Origin: Paenibacillus mendelii
GTDB taxonomy: Bacteria > Bacillota > Bacilli > Paenibacillales > Paenibacillaceae
Direction: 5' to 3'
Assembly (NCBI RefSeq): GCF_024498075.1
Contig: NZ_JANHOF010000004.1
Coordinates: 124,001-188,000, forward strand
Length of the DNA: 64,000 nucleotides
Below are positions 42,211 through 51,247 of this stretch, one piece after another. Position 1 is the stretch's first letter. Each line of letters opens with the position of its first letter. The notes beneath the pieces were generated by a model. The model was not told the origin of the DNA. It saw only the letters and a program-made list of their open reading frames with translations, and made no database searches. Position numbers and translations under genes: made by a program.

Positions 42211-43167
42211 ATGAAAACCATTCCTATGAGTTCAAAATCCCTTGCTCTGGCAGCTCTTGCCGCTCTTACTCTTACCCTTCAAGCCGGTTCGGCTACCGCG
42301 GCAAGCGCGAGTGCAGCAGCTAATCAACCAACCGCTTCTGTCGGCCAGACAGCCGCTGTGGACAGCACGGCAGCAACAAAGGTTGTCAATCAATATGAAG
42401 CGCTGCTTAAGTCCGGCAAGCTTCCGAAGGCAATCAGCTACCTCAATGATCATATTGACGAAGTATCGACGTATCAAGCGACGATTATGGTACTGCATTT
42501 GGAAAATGCGGTGAAGAAAGCACTACCGTCCATGGTTGATCGGATCGGCAAAACCTCGGTACAAGCGAAAATCAATAAGGTGTACAAATACGGTGACAAC
42601 TTTGCTGACGTTATCAAACGCACGAATGATAAAGCATTGAAAGCATTGCTGCAGGAAGCTGCAGACAGCGGATTTAAGCTCGAGACGGCCGAGGGCTTCT
42701 ACTTCCCGGTCGTTCGTTACGCGACTCTGCAGAAATATAATGCTTATGTAACCGCGGATATCAAAGCATACATGGATATCATGACCGTGGAATCCGAGAA
42801 AGCAAATATGAAGGATGCCGCACTCATGATCGGGTATCAGGAATTGGTTAACCGCGCGTTGTCACAGGAACGATTCGTGAAGCAATTCCCTTCCTCCAAT
42901 CGGACCGCTCAAGTAAAACAACTGTTCAACAGCTACAAGATCCTCACGTTCTACGGCGTTAATAATACCCCGCTGTTCGACTATGATACAAAGGTCATCC
43001 AACCAAATGCCAAGAAAGGGTACTCGTTGATCTTGCAGTGGAATAAACCTGAATCCAGCGCCTACCTGACAACACTTGATAAATTCATGAAATTACTTGC
43101 GGATCAGAATTATAAGCTGACTGCAGAGGTAGAGAAATTCCGCAAGGCAAACGTACCTATACAATAA
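42211..43167 (+). CDS. Secreted protein of unknown function
   Basis: The 318-residue protein has a signal peptide cut near residue 30 (SATAASAS), a Ala/Ser/Gln-rich stretch to about 60 and then a mostly helical domain (ATKVVNQYEALLKSGKLPKAI, ATIMVLHLENAVKKALPSMVDRI, KDAALMIGYQELVNRALSQER). TGGAGGAG lies before the ATG. I do not recognise a family; no catalytic motif or metal site is visible. It is released or wall-associated, and is divergent from the NlpC/P60 gene across 221 bases, so the two may be regulated together. Confidence 0.75.
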   Translation: MKTIPMSSKSLALAALAALTLTLQAGSATAASASAAANQPTASVGQTAAVDSTAATKVVNQYEALLKSGKLPKAISYLNDHIDEVSTYQATIMVLHLENAVKKALPSMVDRIGKTSVQAKINKVYKYGDNFADVIKRTNDKALKALLQEAADSGFKLETAEGFYFPVVRYATLQKYNAYVTADIKAYMDIMTVESEKANMKDAALMIGYQELVNRALSQERFVKQFPSSNRTAQVKQLFNSYKILTFYGVNNTPLFDYDTKVIQPNAKKGYSLILQWNKPESSAYLTTLDKFMKLLADQNYKLTAEVEKFRKANVPIQ

Positions 43168-43178
43168 ACCAACTAACT

Positions 43179-43220
43179 ACAGCCCCCTTGCCCTTCAAAC
43201 ATGAAGGATAAGGGGGCTGT
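43179..43220. terminator. Bidirectional terminator
   Basis: ACAGCCCCCTT...CCCTTC pairs with GAAGGATAAGGGGGCTGT around a 6-base loop, between the secreted-protein gene and the convergent PLP-enzyme gene. A short T-rich tail follows. Confidence 0.75.
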
Positions 43221-43249
43221 TGTTCTATTCCAGATAAAAAAACAGCCCT

Positions 43250-44437
43250 CTATAAAGGACTGTTCTGTGTGCTGCCTTGTCCGATTTGCTGCCAGGCTTG
43301 ATCGATATCCCGGATCAAATCCTCCGGATTCTCCTGTCCCACATAGATCCGGACAATGGATGAATGAGATTGCGTCCCGCCAATCGAGTTGACGGTTACC
43401 AAGCTCTCGAAACCGCCCCAGCTGACTCCGATTTTGAAATATTGCAGACGATTTGCCCATTCCTTCAGCAGCTCTACAGGTTGGTCAGCCTCGAAGGAAA
43501 ACAAACTGCTGTAGCCTGTCATCTGTTCACAAGCCAGATCATGCTGAGGATGTGACGCAAGACCCGGATGATTCACCTTGCGCACGTAAGACTGCTTCTC
43601 CATATGTGCTGCAACAATCAGACCGCTGCTTTCATGTCTTTGCATCCGAAGAGGCAGCGTTCGCAATCCTCTTGTTAAGAGCGCAGCAATCTGAGGCGCC
43701 ATGATTCCGCCGAAGAGCATGTATTCATGATGGCTAAGCTGGTCGATCAACCGCTTGGAACCAATAACGGCGCCACCGACACAATCACTATGACCGGAAA
43801 CATATTTCGTGAGGGAATGAACGACCAGATCGACCCCCATAGACAGCGGTTTCTGGTAACAGGACGTCGCCCACGTATTATCGATAATCGTTGCAGCTCC
43901 TATGCTCTTAGCCATACTCGTGCATGCTCGGAGGTCCTGCAGCTCAAACATCATCGTCGTTGGACTTTCCAGATAGAACAGCTTCGTATTCGGTTGTATG
44001 GCAGCTTGCCACGCCACCATATCGCGACCGTCGACGAACGTGGTTTCAATGCCAAAGCGGCTCAAATAGGAGCCAAGAAACTCCTTCGTCGGTCCATATA
44101 CTTGGTTGACGCAGATGATATGGTCGCCACTCCGGACCAAAGACATGATCGACGAGGTAATCGCCGCCATCCCCGAGGCAAAGCAGCGCGCCGCTTCGCC
44201 TTCCTCCAGCTCGGCTAGCTTCCGCTCCAAGTATTCCACCGTTGGATTGTTTCCGCGAGAATAGACATGATGACTGAACAAATCACTGAATGCCGCATCG
44301 AATTGGTCGTATCGTTCGAATGCGAATAAACTGCTTTGATAAACCGGCACGGATATTGCGCCGTGATGTCTTGTATCTGTCGGATCATAGGATACCGTCG
44401 TATAAACCGATGATCCTTCTTTCTCTTCCTGTGCCAT
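43250..44437 (-). CDS. PLP-dependent Cys/Met metabolism enzyme (cystathionine lyase/synthase family)
   Basis: The 395-residue enzyme is of fold type I. It shows YSRGNNPTVEYLERKLAELEEGE, the phosphate loop FASGMAAITSSIMSL, the PLP aspartate in TIIDNTWAT, and the Schiff-base lysine K211 (DLVVHSLTKYVSGHSD). It could be cystathionine gamma-synthase, beta/gamma-lyase or methionine gamma-lyase; sequence alone does not choose. It starts 36 bases after the last permease gene of a GntR-controlled ABC importer operon, so the imported compound may be its substrate or the two may be coregulated by chance placement. Confidence 0.88.
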   Translation of the reverse strand: MAQEEKEGSSVYTTVSYDPTDTRHHGAISVPVYQSSLFAFERYDQFDAAFSDLFSHHVYSRGNNPTVEYLERKLAELEEGEAARCFASGMAAITSSIMSLVRSGDHIICVNQVYGPTKEFLGSYLSRFGIETTFVDGRDMVAWQAAIQPNTKLFYLESPTTMMFELQDLRACTSMAKSIGAATIIDNTWATSCYQKPLSMGVDLVVHSLTKYVSGHSDCVGGAVIGSKRLIDQLSHHEYMLFGGIMAPQIAALLTRGLRTLPLRMQRHESSGLIVAAHMEKQSYVRKVNHPGLASHPQHDLACEQMTGYSSLFSFEADQPVELLKEWANRLQYFKIGVSWGGFESLVTVNSIGGTQSHSSIVRIYVGQENPEDLIRDIDQAWQQIGQGSTQNSPL

Positions 44438-44472
44438 GCTCTCAAATCCCCTCTATCAGCAGCTCACGAATT

Positions 44473-45300
44473 CTATCCCTTCTCTGCTCCTTGTGTTAAG
44501 CCCGATACGATGAATTTTTGTGCAATCGCGAACAACAATACGGTCGGGATAACCGACAATACGGTACCTGCTGACATTGCCCCCCAATTGACGTCGAACT
44601 TAAGAATGAACGAATTCATCGCAACCGGCAAAGTCTTCAGCGGCTCCGAATCAATAAACATGACGGCTAGAAACAACTCATTCCAGTTCTGCACAAACGC
44701 AAATATGAATGTCGAGGCGATACCCGGCAGCATGACCGGCATGATGATCCGCAGCAGCGCCGTGAAACGCGAGCATCCATCAATCATCGCCGCTTCCTCC
44801 AGACTCGATGGAATGCGTTGGAAGAAGCCTCGCAGCATAATCGTCGAGAACGGGATCAGCGTTACGGTATACATCAAGACCAGCGAGAACCGGTTATTGA
44901 TCAGCTGCATATCCGACATCATCAGATACAAAGGTGCCAACGATATGAAACCAGGAAGCATCTGCGTAGCGAAGAATGCCAGCATGATCTGCCGATGTCC
45001 ACGGAAAGTGAACCTGGCCATGACATAGGCACCCAGTATGGCGATAATCATGACGATTACCGCTGCTGTAATCGCGACGATCAGACTGTTCGCGAAATAC
45101 ACATGGAATTTAGATATTTTGAAAATATTAACATAGTTGTCCAGTGTGAGTGTTTTCGGCCAGTACTGAAGCGGAACCGAGAAAATATCCTTCTGCGGCT
45201 TGAGTGATGTAATCGTAATCCAATAAAGCGGGAATGCCATGACGATAAAATATAGAGCAAGGACGATTCCTTTCAGTCCGATCAACGTAAATCGTTTCAT
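44473..45300 (-). CDS. ABC permease, MalG-type
   Basis: The 275-residue protein has six helices and EAA loop LEEAAMIDGCSRFTALLRIIMPVMLPG (about 180-205). It overlaps the partner permease by one base (TAATG), showing coupling. It is the second channel half of the importer encoded at 44.5-47.6 kb. It has the usual length for the family. Confidence 0.92.
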   Translation of the reverse strand: MKRFTLIGLKGIVLALYFIVMAFPLYWITITSLKPQKDIFSVPLQYWPKTLTLDNYVNIFKISKFHVYFANSLIVAITAAVIVMIIAILGAYVMARFTFRGHRQIMLAFFATQMLPGFISLAPLYLMMSDMQLINNRFSLVLMYTVTLIPFSTIMLRGFFQRIPSSLEEAAMIDGCSRFTALLRIIMPVMLPGIASTFIFAFVQNWNELFLAVMFIDSEPLKTLPVAMNSFILKFDVNWGAMSAGTVLSVIPTVLLFAIAQKFIVSGLTQGAEKG

Positions 45301-46181
45301 TAGAAATCCCCCACTTTCTCAGATCTTGTGACAGACAGATAGAAAATGGTGTAGAGCAGTAAGATTCCGATCATGATGACCCCTACTGCCGAAGCAGCGC
45401 CATAGTCACCCGCATAGATGATTTTGTCCAGCATGAAGGAGGATAAGACATGTGTGCTTCCTGCCGGTCCACCGTTCGTCATGCCGTATATAATCGTCGG
45501 ATCGTTGAAGATCCAGATCGCTCTAAGCAGCGTTGTGGTAATAACCGTAGGCATAATGTACGGAAGTGTTACACTGAATAGCTGGCGGACCGTGCCCGCA
45601 CCATCCATATCGGCCGCTTCATACAATTCGCCGGGTACAGACTGAAGTGCTGCCAGCAGCATGATCGCGAAGAAAGCAATCCCGTACCATACATTGGCGA
45701 CGATAACGGAAACCATGGCCCATTTGGGATCGGACAGAAAACCAATTCTTTCATCAATAATCCCAAGGCGCATCAAGATATCGTTAACCGGACCCATCTG
45801 GGAATTGAAAATCCACTTCCAAATCATGCCGATCAGAAAGCCGGATAGCGCCCATGAATAGAAGACAAAGCCTTGATAAATACCCCGTCCCCGAAACGGC
45901 TTCTTGAGGAGCAAGGCCAGCGCAAAGCCAATAACAAATTGGAAGAAAAGAGAGACGAATACCCAATAAGCGCTGTTGGTTAAGGCATGCATAAATTTCG
46001 GATCATCGAATGCGGCTTTAAAATTATCAAAACCGACGAACGGAACGTTGTTCAAATCGAACAGCTTATACTCCTGAAAAGCCATCACAATTCCTTTAAA
46101 GAACGGATAGCAGGTGAAGACCAGAACAAGCAGCAGTGCCGGCACCAGACTTAGGACGATAAAAAGCTTCCGGTTGTTCAT
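45300..46181 (-). CDS. ABC permease, MalF/UgpA-type
   Basis: The 293-residue protein has six helices and EAA loop YEAADMDGAGTVRQLFSVTLPYIMPT (about 195-220). It is translated after the binding-protein gene across an 81-base gap that contains a hairpin, a common way to make less permease than binding protein. It pairs with the following MalG-type permease. Confidence 0.92.
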   Translation of the reverse strand: MNNRKLFIVLSLVPALLLVLVFTCYPFFKGIVMAFQEYKLFDLNNVPFVGFDNFKAAFDDPKFMHALTNSAYWVFVSLFFQFVIGFALALLLKKPFRGRGIYQGFVFYSWALSGFLIGMIWKWIFNSQMGPVNDILMRLGIIDERIGFLSDPKWAMVSVIVANVWYGIAFFAIMLLAALQSVPGELYEAADMDGAGTVRQLFSVTLPYIMPTVITTTLLRAIWIFNDPTIIYGMTNGGPAGSTHVLSSFMLDKIIYAGDYGAASAVGVIMIGILLLYTIFYLSVTRSEKVGDF

Positions 46182-46211
46182 TATGGCTGCACCCCTTCTT
46201 CTTGAATGAAA

Positions 46212-46246
46212 ATCGTGATGGTCAGCGGTTAGCCGCCCATCACGAT
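46212..46246 (-). other. Intercistronic hairpin between binding protein and permease
   Basis: ATCGTGATGG pairs with CCATCACGAT, with a nested GCGG/CCGC stem (loop TTAG). There is no T-tract, so it is more likely an RNA-stabilising 3' structure or partial stop than a full terminator. Confidence 0.6.
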
Positions 46247-46262
46247 CGCGTTAGTCATGAAA

Positions 46263-47609
46263 CTATTTCTGCATCTTGGTCTTTTCGTTAGCCCAATACT
46301 CATCCCATTTTTTCAGGAGGTCGTCGAGCGATGTTTTGCCAAGCAAGAAGCTTTGCTGCGACTCTGCGCTAACTTGACCCCATTGGCCAGTGCCTGGATA
46401 TTGGAATGCCGGCTTGTAGCTGACAAACACATCCGGCTGGTTACCCATATCGAGCAAGGTTTTGTAAGGGCCTGTCTTGAAGAATTCGTCTTCCGCTGCT
46501 GCCGTATGAACAGGAATCAGACCATAGTCTTTGGAGAAAGCGGTATTCTGCTTCGGACTGGACATAAATTCGATCAGCTTCCAGGCTTCTTCTTTATGTT
46601 TGGAATAAGACGGTATGCCCCAACCAGAAGCGCCGGCAGCCATCAACGCTTTACCGTTCGGACCCTTCGGCATTGGAGCTGTTGCCCAAGTACCTTCATC
46701 CATGCTTTGCTGCAACGATTGGATCACGTCCGGATCCTGCAGCAGAATTCCCGTCACACCTGAAGTGAAGGCTTGAACTTGCTCGGAGAAGCCCCAGTTG
46801 ATGGAATCCGGAGGTGATGCTTCTTTATACAGCTTCATGTACAGTTCCATCGCTTGCTTCGCTTCTGGCGTGGAGTAAATCGTCTTGCCATCCTTCGTGA
46901 ACTGAGAATCATCCAAATTCACGTTGTCGCCATTGTAGCTGAGGATCATCGTATCGGTAGTTCCGTTAGATCCCGGACCTCCGCGGAAAGAGAATCCGTA
47001 ACGGTTCTTCGACGAGTCCGTCAAAGCAGCAGCCGTATCCACCAGCTCCTGCCATGTTTCCGGAACTTCCAAGCCTTTCTCTTTCAACCAATCCTGCCGA
47101 TAGAACATTTGGCGCAAGTAGAGGCCGCTAGGCATGAAATACAAGTTCTCGCCAACCGTACCGACTGATTTCGCTGTCGCAGTAACCGTGGCATAATCGG
47201 ACCATTTGGCCGCATAAGCATCCAATGGCTCGGTGTACTTGTTATTGACGAATTCAGCAACGTTCAAGTCCCTGACTTCCATGACATCCAGGTCCTGCTT
47301 ACCGGCCAGCATCGTCCTGATTTTGTTATCGGCTTGGTCGAACGGCGGAGAGATCAGCTCAACTTGAATCGTTGGATTCTCCGTTTCGAACTGATCAATC
47401 ATCTTTTGAAGCAATTCCGTTCTCTTCGGGCTGGTCAAGCTCTCAACCATACGAAGCTTTACGGTTTCTCCATCGCTTTTACCTCCGCCGTTAGCGCTTT
47501 CACCATCGGTACTATTATTCCCGCCGCAGCCTGCCAACACACTTAACATCATGACACCCGACAGCAAGAGACCTACCGTCTTTCTTCCATGTCTACGCAT
47601 GTGATGCAT
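46263..47609 (-). CDS. Solute-binding lipoprotein, family 1
   Basis: The 448-residue protein has lipobox LAGC (MMLSVLAGCGG), a Gly/Ser/Asp-rich linker and a MalE-type fold (VKLRMVESLTSPKRTELLQKMI, VELISPPFDQADNKIRTMLAGKQDLDVMEV). It heads an operon with two permeases and a PLP-dependent enzyme. Upstream lies CCTGTCTGATAGG (47640-47652), which recurs inverted before the gntR gene, so the GntR protein probably controls it. The ligand is probably a sugar, but the PLP enzyme leaves other options open. Confidence 0.9.
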   Translation of the reverse strand: MHHMRRHGRKTVGLLLSGVMMLSVLAGCGGNNSTDGESANGGGKSDGETVKLRMVESLTSPKRTELLQKMIDQFETENPTIQVELISPPFDQADNKIRTMLAGKQDLDVMEVRDLNVAEFVNNKYTEPLDAYAAKWSDYATVTATAKSVGTVGENLYFMPSGLYLRQMFYRQDWLKEKGLEVPETWQELVDTAAALTDSSKNRYGFSFRGGPGSNGTTDTMILSYNGDNVNLDDSQFTKDGKTIYSTPEAKQAMELYMKLYKEASPPDSINWGFSEQVQAFTSGVTGILLQDPDVIQSLQQSMDEGTWATAPMPKGPNGKALMAAGASGWGIPSYSKHKEEAWKLIEFMSSPKQNTAFSKDYGLIPVHTAAAEDEFFKTGPYKTLLDMGNQPDVFVSYKPAFQYPGTGQWGQVSAESQQSFLLGKTSLDDLLKKWDEYWANEKTKMQK

Positions 47610-47639
47610 TCCCCCATTGCATTATTATCATACAGTCAT

Positions 47640-47652
47640 CCTGTCTGATAGG
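47640..47652. promoter_or_regulatory. Probable GntR operator, copy 1
   Basis: CCTGTCTGATAGG, an imperfect palindrome 31 bases before the binding-protein start. The same 13 bases occur inverted at 48439-48451. Confidence 0.6.
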
Positions 47653-47724
47653 TTAATTATAAGGAAGTATTTTCACAAATGTCAATTCATTTTTTATGTT
47701 CATTAGGTTCATTATGTATAATAT

Positions 47725-48405
47725 TTAGTTATAAGCCTTGATAAGCTCTTCAATGCAGTCCATCATCTTGTTAAATTCGGCAACAGCTTCAACCCAATCA
47801 TGCTTGGCGATCGCTTCATACATCGTAATATGGAAGGGATACGTCTCGTCAAATAACTGTTTTTCACCGAGCGGCTCGTTGAAAAACTTCTCATACATAC
47901 CCGAAATCGAATGAAGCACACTTTCAAGAATCGTATTTCCCGATGCCTTAATAATCATCCGGTGGAAGGCAAGATCGACCTGGGAGGTGTCCTTCCCGGC
48001 TTCCTTCAGCCGTTTGTATTCCTTCAAGCATTGGTCAAGTTCAATGATTTGGGCAGGGGTAATACGCCTCGCGGCCAGCTCAATTGACTTCCCCTCAAGA
48101 GCCCGGCGCACCTCCAGAACATGAAGGAGAAACCGCTTTTCATTCTCAATTTTAAATTTGCCGGTAAAGCGGAACATATTCACATCGTTCACGAAAATCC
48201 CTTTGCCATTCTCTACTTTGACAATATCAACAGCCTCCAGATAGCGGAGCGCCTCGCGAAGGGATGAACGGCCAACACCGAACATATTCGTCATCTCTTC
48301 CACAGAAGGCAGCTTGTCCCCTTCCTTCAATTGATGCTCGCTGATGTAGTTTTGAATTTCCTTGGAAACTAATTCGTGAACATGAACTTTTTTTATTTTC
48401 CCCAA
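47725..48405 (-). CDS. GntR/FadR-family transcription regulator
   Basis: The 226-residue regulator has an N-terminal winged helix (ISEHQLKEGDKLPSVEEMTNMFGVGRSSLREALRYLEA, about residues 18-56) and an all-helical FCD ligand domain (about 85-220) with likely metal/ligand histidines and aspartate (DLAFHRMIIKASGN, YPFHITMYEAIAKHD). Such regulators sense small organic acids or sugar acids. It sits just upstream of the ABC operon on the same strand with the same operator-like 13-mer before both genes, so it is probably self-regulated and controls the importer. Confidence 0.9.
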   Translation of the reverse strand: MGKIKKVHVHELVSKEIQNYISEHQLKEGDKLPSVEEMTNMFGVGRSSLREALRYLEAVDIVKVENGKGIFVNDVNMFRFTGKFKIENEKRFLLHVLEVRRALEGKSIELAARRITPAQIIELDQCLKEYKRLKEAGKDTSQVDLAFHRMIIKASGNTILESVLHSISGMYEKFFNEPLGEKQLFDETYPFHITMYEAIAKHDWVEAVAEFNKMMDCIEELIKAYN

Positions 48406-48438
48406 AGTCGTTGTCCCCTTTTGTAGAATAGCTTTACC

Positions 48439-48451
48439 CCTATCAGACAGG
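48439..48451. promoter_or_regulatory. Probable GntR operator, copy 2
   Basis: CCTATCAGACAGG lies 33 bases before the gntR start codon. It is the exact reverse complement of the copy at 47640-47652. Confidence 0.6.
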
Positions 48452-48514
48452 TATAATCATAGGTCTTTATTTATACCATGTCAATATATACAATATAACC
48501 GCAACCAAAAAAAC

Positions 48515-48533
48515 GCCGGCGTTAGCAGCCGGC
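48515..48533 (-). terminator. Terminator after the WG-repeat gene
   Basis: GCCGGC pairs with GCCGGC around a 7-base loop and is followed on the minus strand by GTTTTTTTGG, 10 bases after the stop codon. Confidence 0.8.
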
Positions 48534-48542
48534 ACTCTCCAT

Positions 48543-51035
48543 TCAATAATGAAATGAATTCCAGAACGGTCCATCGACCGCAATGATATTCATGATCGCT
48601 GCGAACGGGATCTTAAAGGTCGGAAATCCCGCCGCATAAGGTGCAATTTCATACGGCTCAAAATAGAGATGCAGCGCATTCTCGGATACGAAGAAGGGTT
48701 GATCCGGCCGAATCCCCTTGTACGTTCCCGGGAAGACATAGGAATATTGCGGATCCTCCTTGATTTGCAAGCCAATGATATCGCTCAATACCTTGACATA
48801 ATCGCTGCCGGGCTTGAACAATTCCTTCAATTCGAATATATGGCCGGTTACCAGATTGATATGCGTATACAGCTTGGTTGGCATACCGTGTGCGGCGCCA
48901 AACGGATAGCGGTAGCCGGTCAGCTCAAGAACGAGCAAATCCTTCTTGAAGAACGCGACGTCGAAATCGCCGTTATAGGAATAGTCCAATTGTATATTCC
49001 CTGGGACCGGCTTGACCTGAGACAGCTCCTTCAGCTTATCGTTAACTGCCCGCTGCGCCGCCAGATCCGCCATCCCCTCCACCTGCGGGTAATACACCAA
49101 ATAATCTCGGTTTGGATTATATTTCTCTTCCCTTACCCGATAAGGCTCTCGAAGTGGAATAATCGTGTTTTGCCGCCAAATTACCCGGCCTGCCTGATCC
49201 AAGTAGGATAATCGTCGATCAACGTTTGCCTGAATGAGTCCATCTATCATCGTTAAGGTTCCACTACCGTTCAAGCGAGGATAACCTGGCGCCGCGTGTC
49301 CGCTGTGATCAATCCAATAGGTCTGATTCCGGTCGCTTGCCGAGGCAAGGCCGTTCTTGAAATCGCCAATATCAAGGTAGATAAAATCGGATAACAGCTT
49401 CCCGTTCAGATCAGCAATGGCAAAGGTAGAGCCAATAAACGGCTGCGAAGGATCAATCGCTTTCCCCAGCGCCAGCCGCCCCTCCCCAAGCTGCCTGATT
49501 TCATTGTATACCGGATCGATGACGAATGTCCCCTGTTTATCAATAAGACCGTATTGCGAATGGTAATCTTCACTCGTATTCACGACTGCCCTGCCATTCC
49601 GGAAGGGCTGCGCATACACGAATGCAGGCTTTATAACTATATTCCCCTGCTCGTCAATATAGCCATACTTGCCATTCTCTTGCTGCTGAAAAGCAAGCAG
49701 ACCATCACCCGGCGGACCTACGTTCGCATAGGAAAAGGCCGCTAATTGTGCCCCGTCCAGCCCAATAAGAGCAAATTGATTGTCTGTCCGCTTCACTAGC
49801 GCTTTCCCACGATCGAAATCTCCTGCTTCCATAAACTGCGGGGGGATGACTTCACGGCCGTTCCCATCCAAGTACCCGTACAGACTATTTCCTTCTTTAT
49901 CCGTGATGTAGAACATCGCTCTGCCTTCATGCAAGTTAGCGATATATGAGTATGCTCTCTTCGTGACGATCTGGCCGGTCGGATCCATGAGCTTGAAGCC
50001 TTCGGAGTCAATAATGACCGCCCTGCCTTCCATGAAGGGCCCGATATAATCGTATATCGGCTTCACGACAAATACGCCCGATGCATCGATCAGGCCAGCA
50101 GCATTGTCTAGGCGTACAATGGCCAGACCATTGGGTTGAAAGACATCCGCTTCCTCGAACTGTGGAAGAATGACCATGCTGCCGCTTCGATCAATATAGC
50201 CCCATCTAGTTCCATTCGCTGTTTTCACTGGAGCAGGAAAAAGCCCCACATCACGACGGATTGCCTTGTGACGCTCCAGATGCTTCGTAATTTCCTCTTC
50301 TAATCGGACCAATTCATCATTCGATGGATATAGCTGTTCAATACGGAGTGCCACTCGTACAGATTGAAGTGCAGCCGCGGGTTGGCCCGCTTTCAATTGC
50401 GCGTCCGCCAGATAGTACCAATAGAAACGATAGGTGGGATGCAGTCGAACCAGGCGCTCGTAATAATGGACTACTTTTGGATAATAGTAACGATCTGCCT
50501 CAGATGCAGGCACCAGCTTTCCATTCTCCCAGCGCACCACGCTCACACGATATGCTTCTCCGGTATCATGCTGCCACAAAGCTATGTAGGCTCTGCCATG
50601 TGCATCGAATTCGGCGGGAAGCTCAAAAACATCCATATAGCTGAAGATCGCATCCTCTGGCGCTGCATCGCGAAGTCCCTCCCGCGTCCACTCATAGAGG
50701 GACAGCTTCGACCAAATGGAACCGAGCTGCCACCCGACGAGCACCTGTTCTCCCCCGCTTCCGGTTACATTCGCCGCCTGCAGCACGGTTACTCCATATC
50801 CGGTTCCCTTCACATGACTAAGAACTTTCCAGCCGTCTTTGCTCAATTGGAGAACGAGCAAGTACTGCTCACCTTGAAGGCGGTAAATCGCGATTATTTC
50901 AGATGTCCGGTCGTTATCCAAATCTACCGTGATTACTGCCGGATGAGGACGCGGCTGTGCAATCGTGACGATTTCCGCCCCAACAGGCAAATAGGGACGT
51001 ACAAATTGTTCCAAATTGAATCGAATATTATACAT
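48543..51035 (-). CDS. WG-repeat protein with C-terminal DUF3298 domain
   Basis: The 830-residue protein has no clear signal peptide. An N-terminal FG-GAP/propeller-like part (VDLDNDRTSEIIAIYRLQGEQYLLVL) is followed by TPR-like helices (FYWYYLADAQLKAGQPAAALQSV). Then come at least six WG repeats (about 260-570; for example RWGYIDRSGSMVILPQFEEA and KYGYIDEQGNIVIKPAFVYA). The C-terminal part (about 620-825) matches DUF3298/RsiV-like (VEGMADLAAQRAVNDKLKEL ... FPTFKIPFAAI). The function is unknown. ATG 51035 is preceded by GGAGGTGAAT; the frame is open 7 codons further. Confidence 0.8.
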   Translation of the reverse strand: MYNIRFNLEQFVRPYLPVGAEIVTIAQPRPHPAVITVDLDNDRTSEIIAIYRLQGEQYLLVLQLSKDGWKVLSHVKGTGYGVTVLQAANVTGSGGEQVLVGWQLGSIWSKLSLYEWTREGLRDAAPEDAIFSYMDVFELPAEFDAHGRAYIALWQHDTGEAYRVSVVRWENGKLVPASEADRYYYPKVVHYYERLVRLHPTYRFYWYYLADAQLKAGQPAAALQSVRVALRIEQLYPSNDELVRLEEEITKHLERHKAIRRDVGLFPAPVKTANGTRWGYIDRSGSMVILPQFEEADVFQPNGLAIVRLDNAAGLIDASGVFVVKPIYDYIGPFMEGRAVIIDSEGFKLMDPTGQIVTKRAYSYIANLHEGRAMFYITDKEGNSLYGYLDGNGREVIPPQFMEAGDFDRGKALVKRTDNQFALIGLDGAQLAAFSYANVGPPGDGLLAFQQQENGKYGYIDEQGNIVIKPAFVYAQPFRNGRAVVNTSEDYHSQYGLIDKQGTFVIDPVYNEIRQLGEGRLALGKAIDPSQPFIGSTFAIADLNGKLLSDFIYLDIGDFKNGLASASDRNQTYWIDHSGHAAPGYPRLNGSGTLTMIDGLIQANVDRRLSYLDQAGRVIWRQNTIIPLREPYRVREEKYNPNRDYLVYYPQVEGMADLAAQRAVNDKLKELSQVKPVPGNIQLDYSYNGDFDVAFFKKDLLVLELTGYRYPFGAAHGMPTKLYTHINLVTGHIFELKELFKPGSDYVKVLSDIIGLQIKEDPQYSYVFPGTYKGIRPDQPFFVSENALHLYFEPYEIAPYAAGFPTFKIPFAAIMNIIAVDGPFWNSFHY

Positions 51036-51164
51036 CCATTCACCTCCTACATGCATGCTATTCTCTTGTTCTTCCGCAACAATGAACTTCGCCTAATCGT
51101 ATGCAAATATGACGCAGATATGCCCCTATCCGAAGGCACTGAATGATAAACATAACGCAAAAAA

Positions 51165-51186
51165 GCAGTCACCATCAGGCGACTGC
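51165..51186 (-). terminator. Terminator after sugar isomerase gene
   Basis: On the minus strand GCAGTCGCC pairs with GGTGACTGC around TGAT, followed by TTTTTTG. Confidence 0.8.
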
Positions 51187-51247
51187 CGATTGTTGCTCAG
51201 ATCATCGATCTGTTCAAATTAGTTAAGGTTACAATGAGAACAGGTGT

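Noticed and set aside
50364-51146. 260-codon plus-strand frame opposite the WG-repeat gene
   Set aside because: It is antisense to a protein with clear repeats; no ribosome binding site or recognisable domain.
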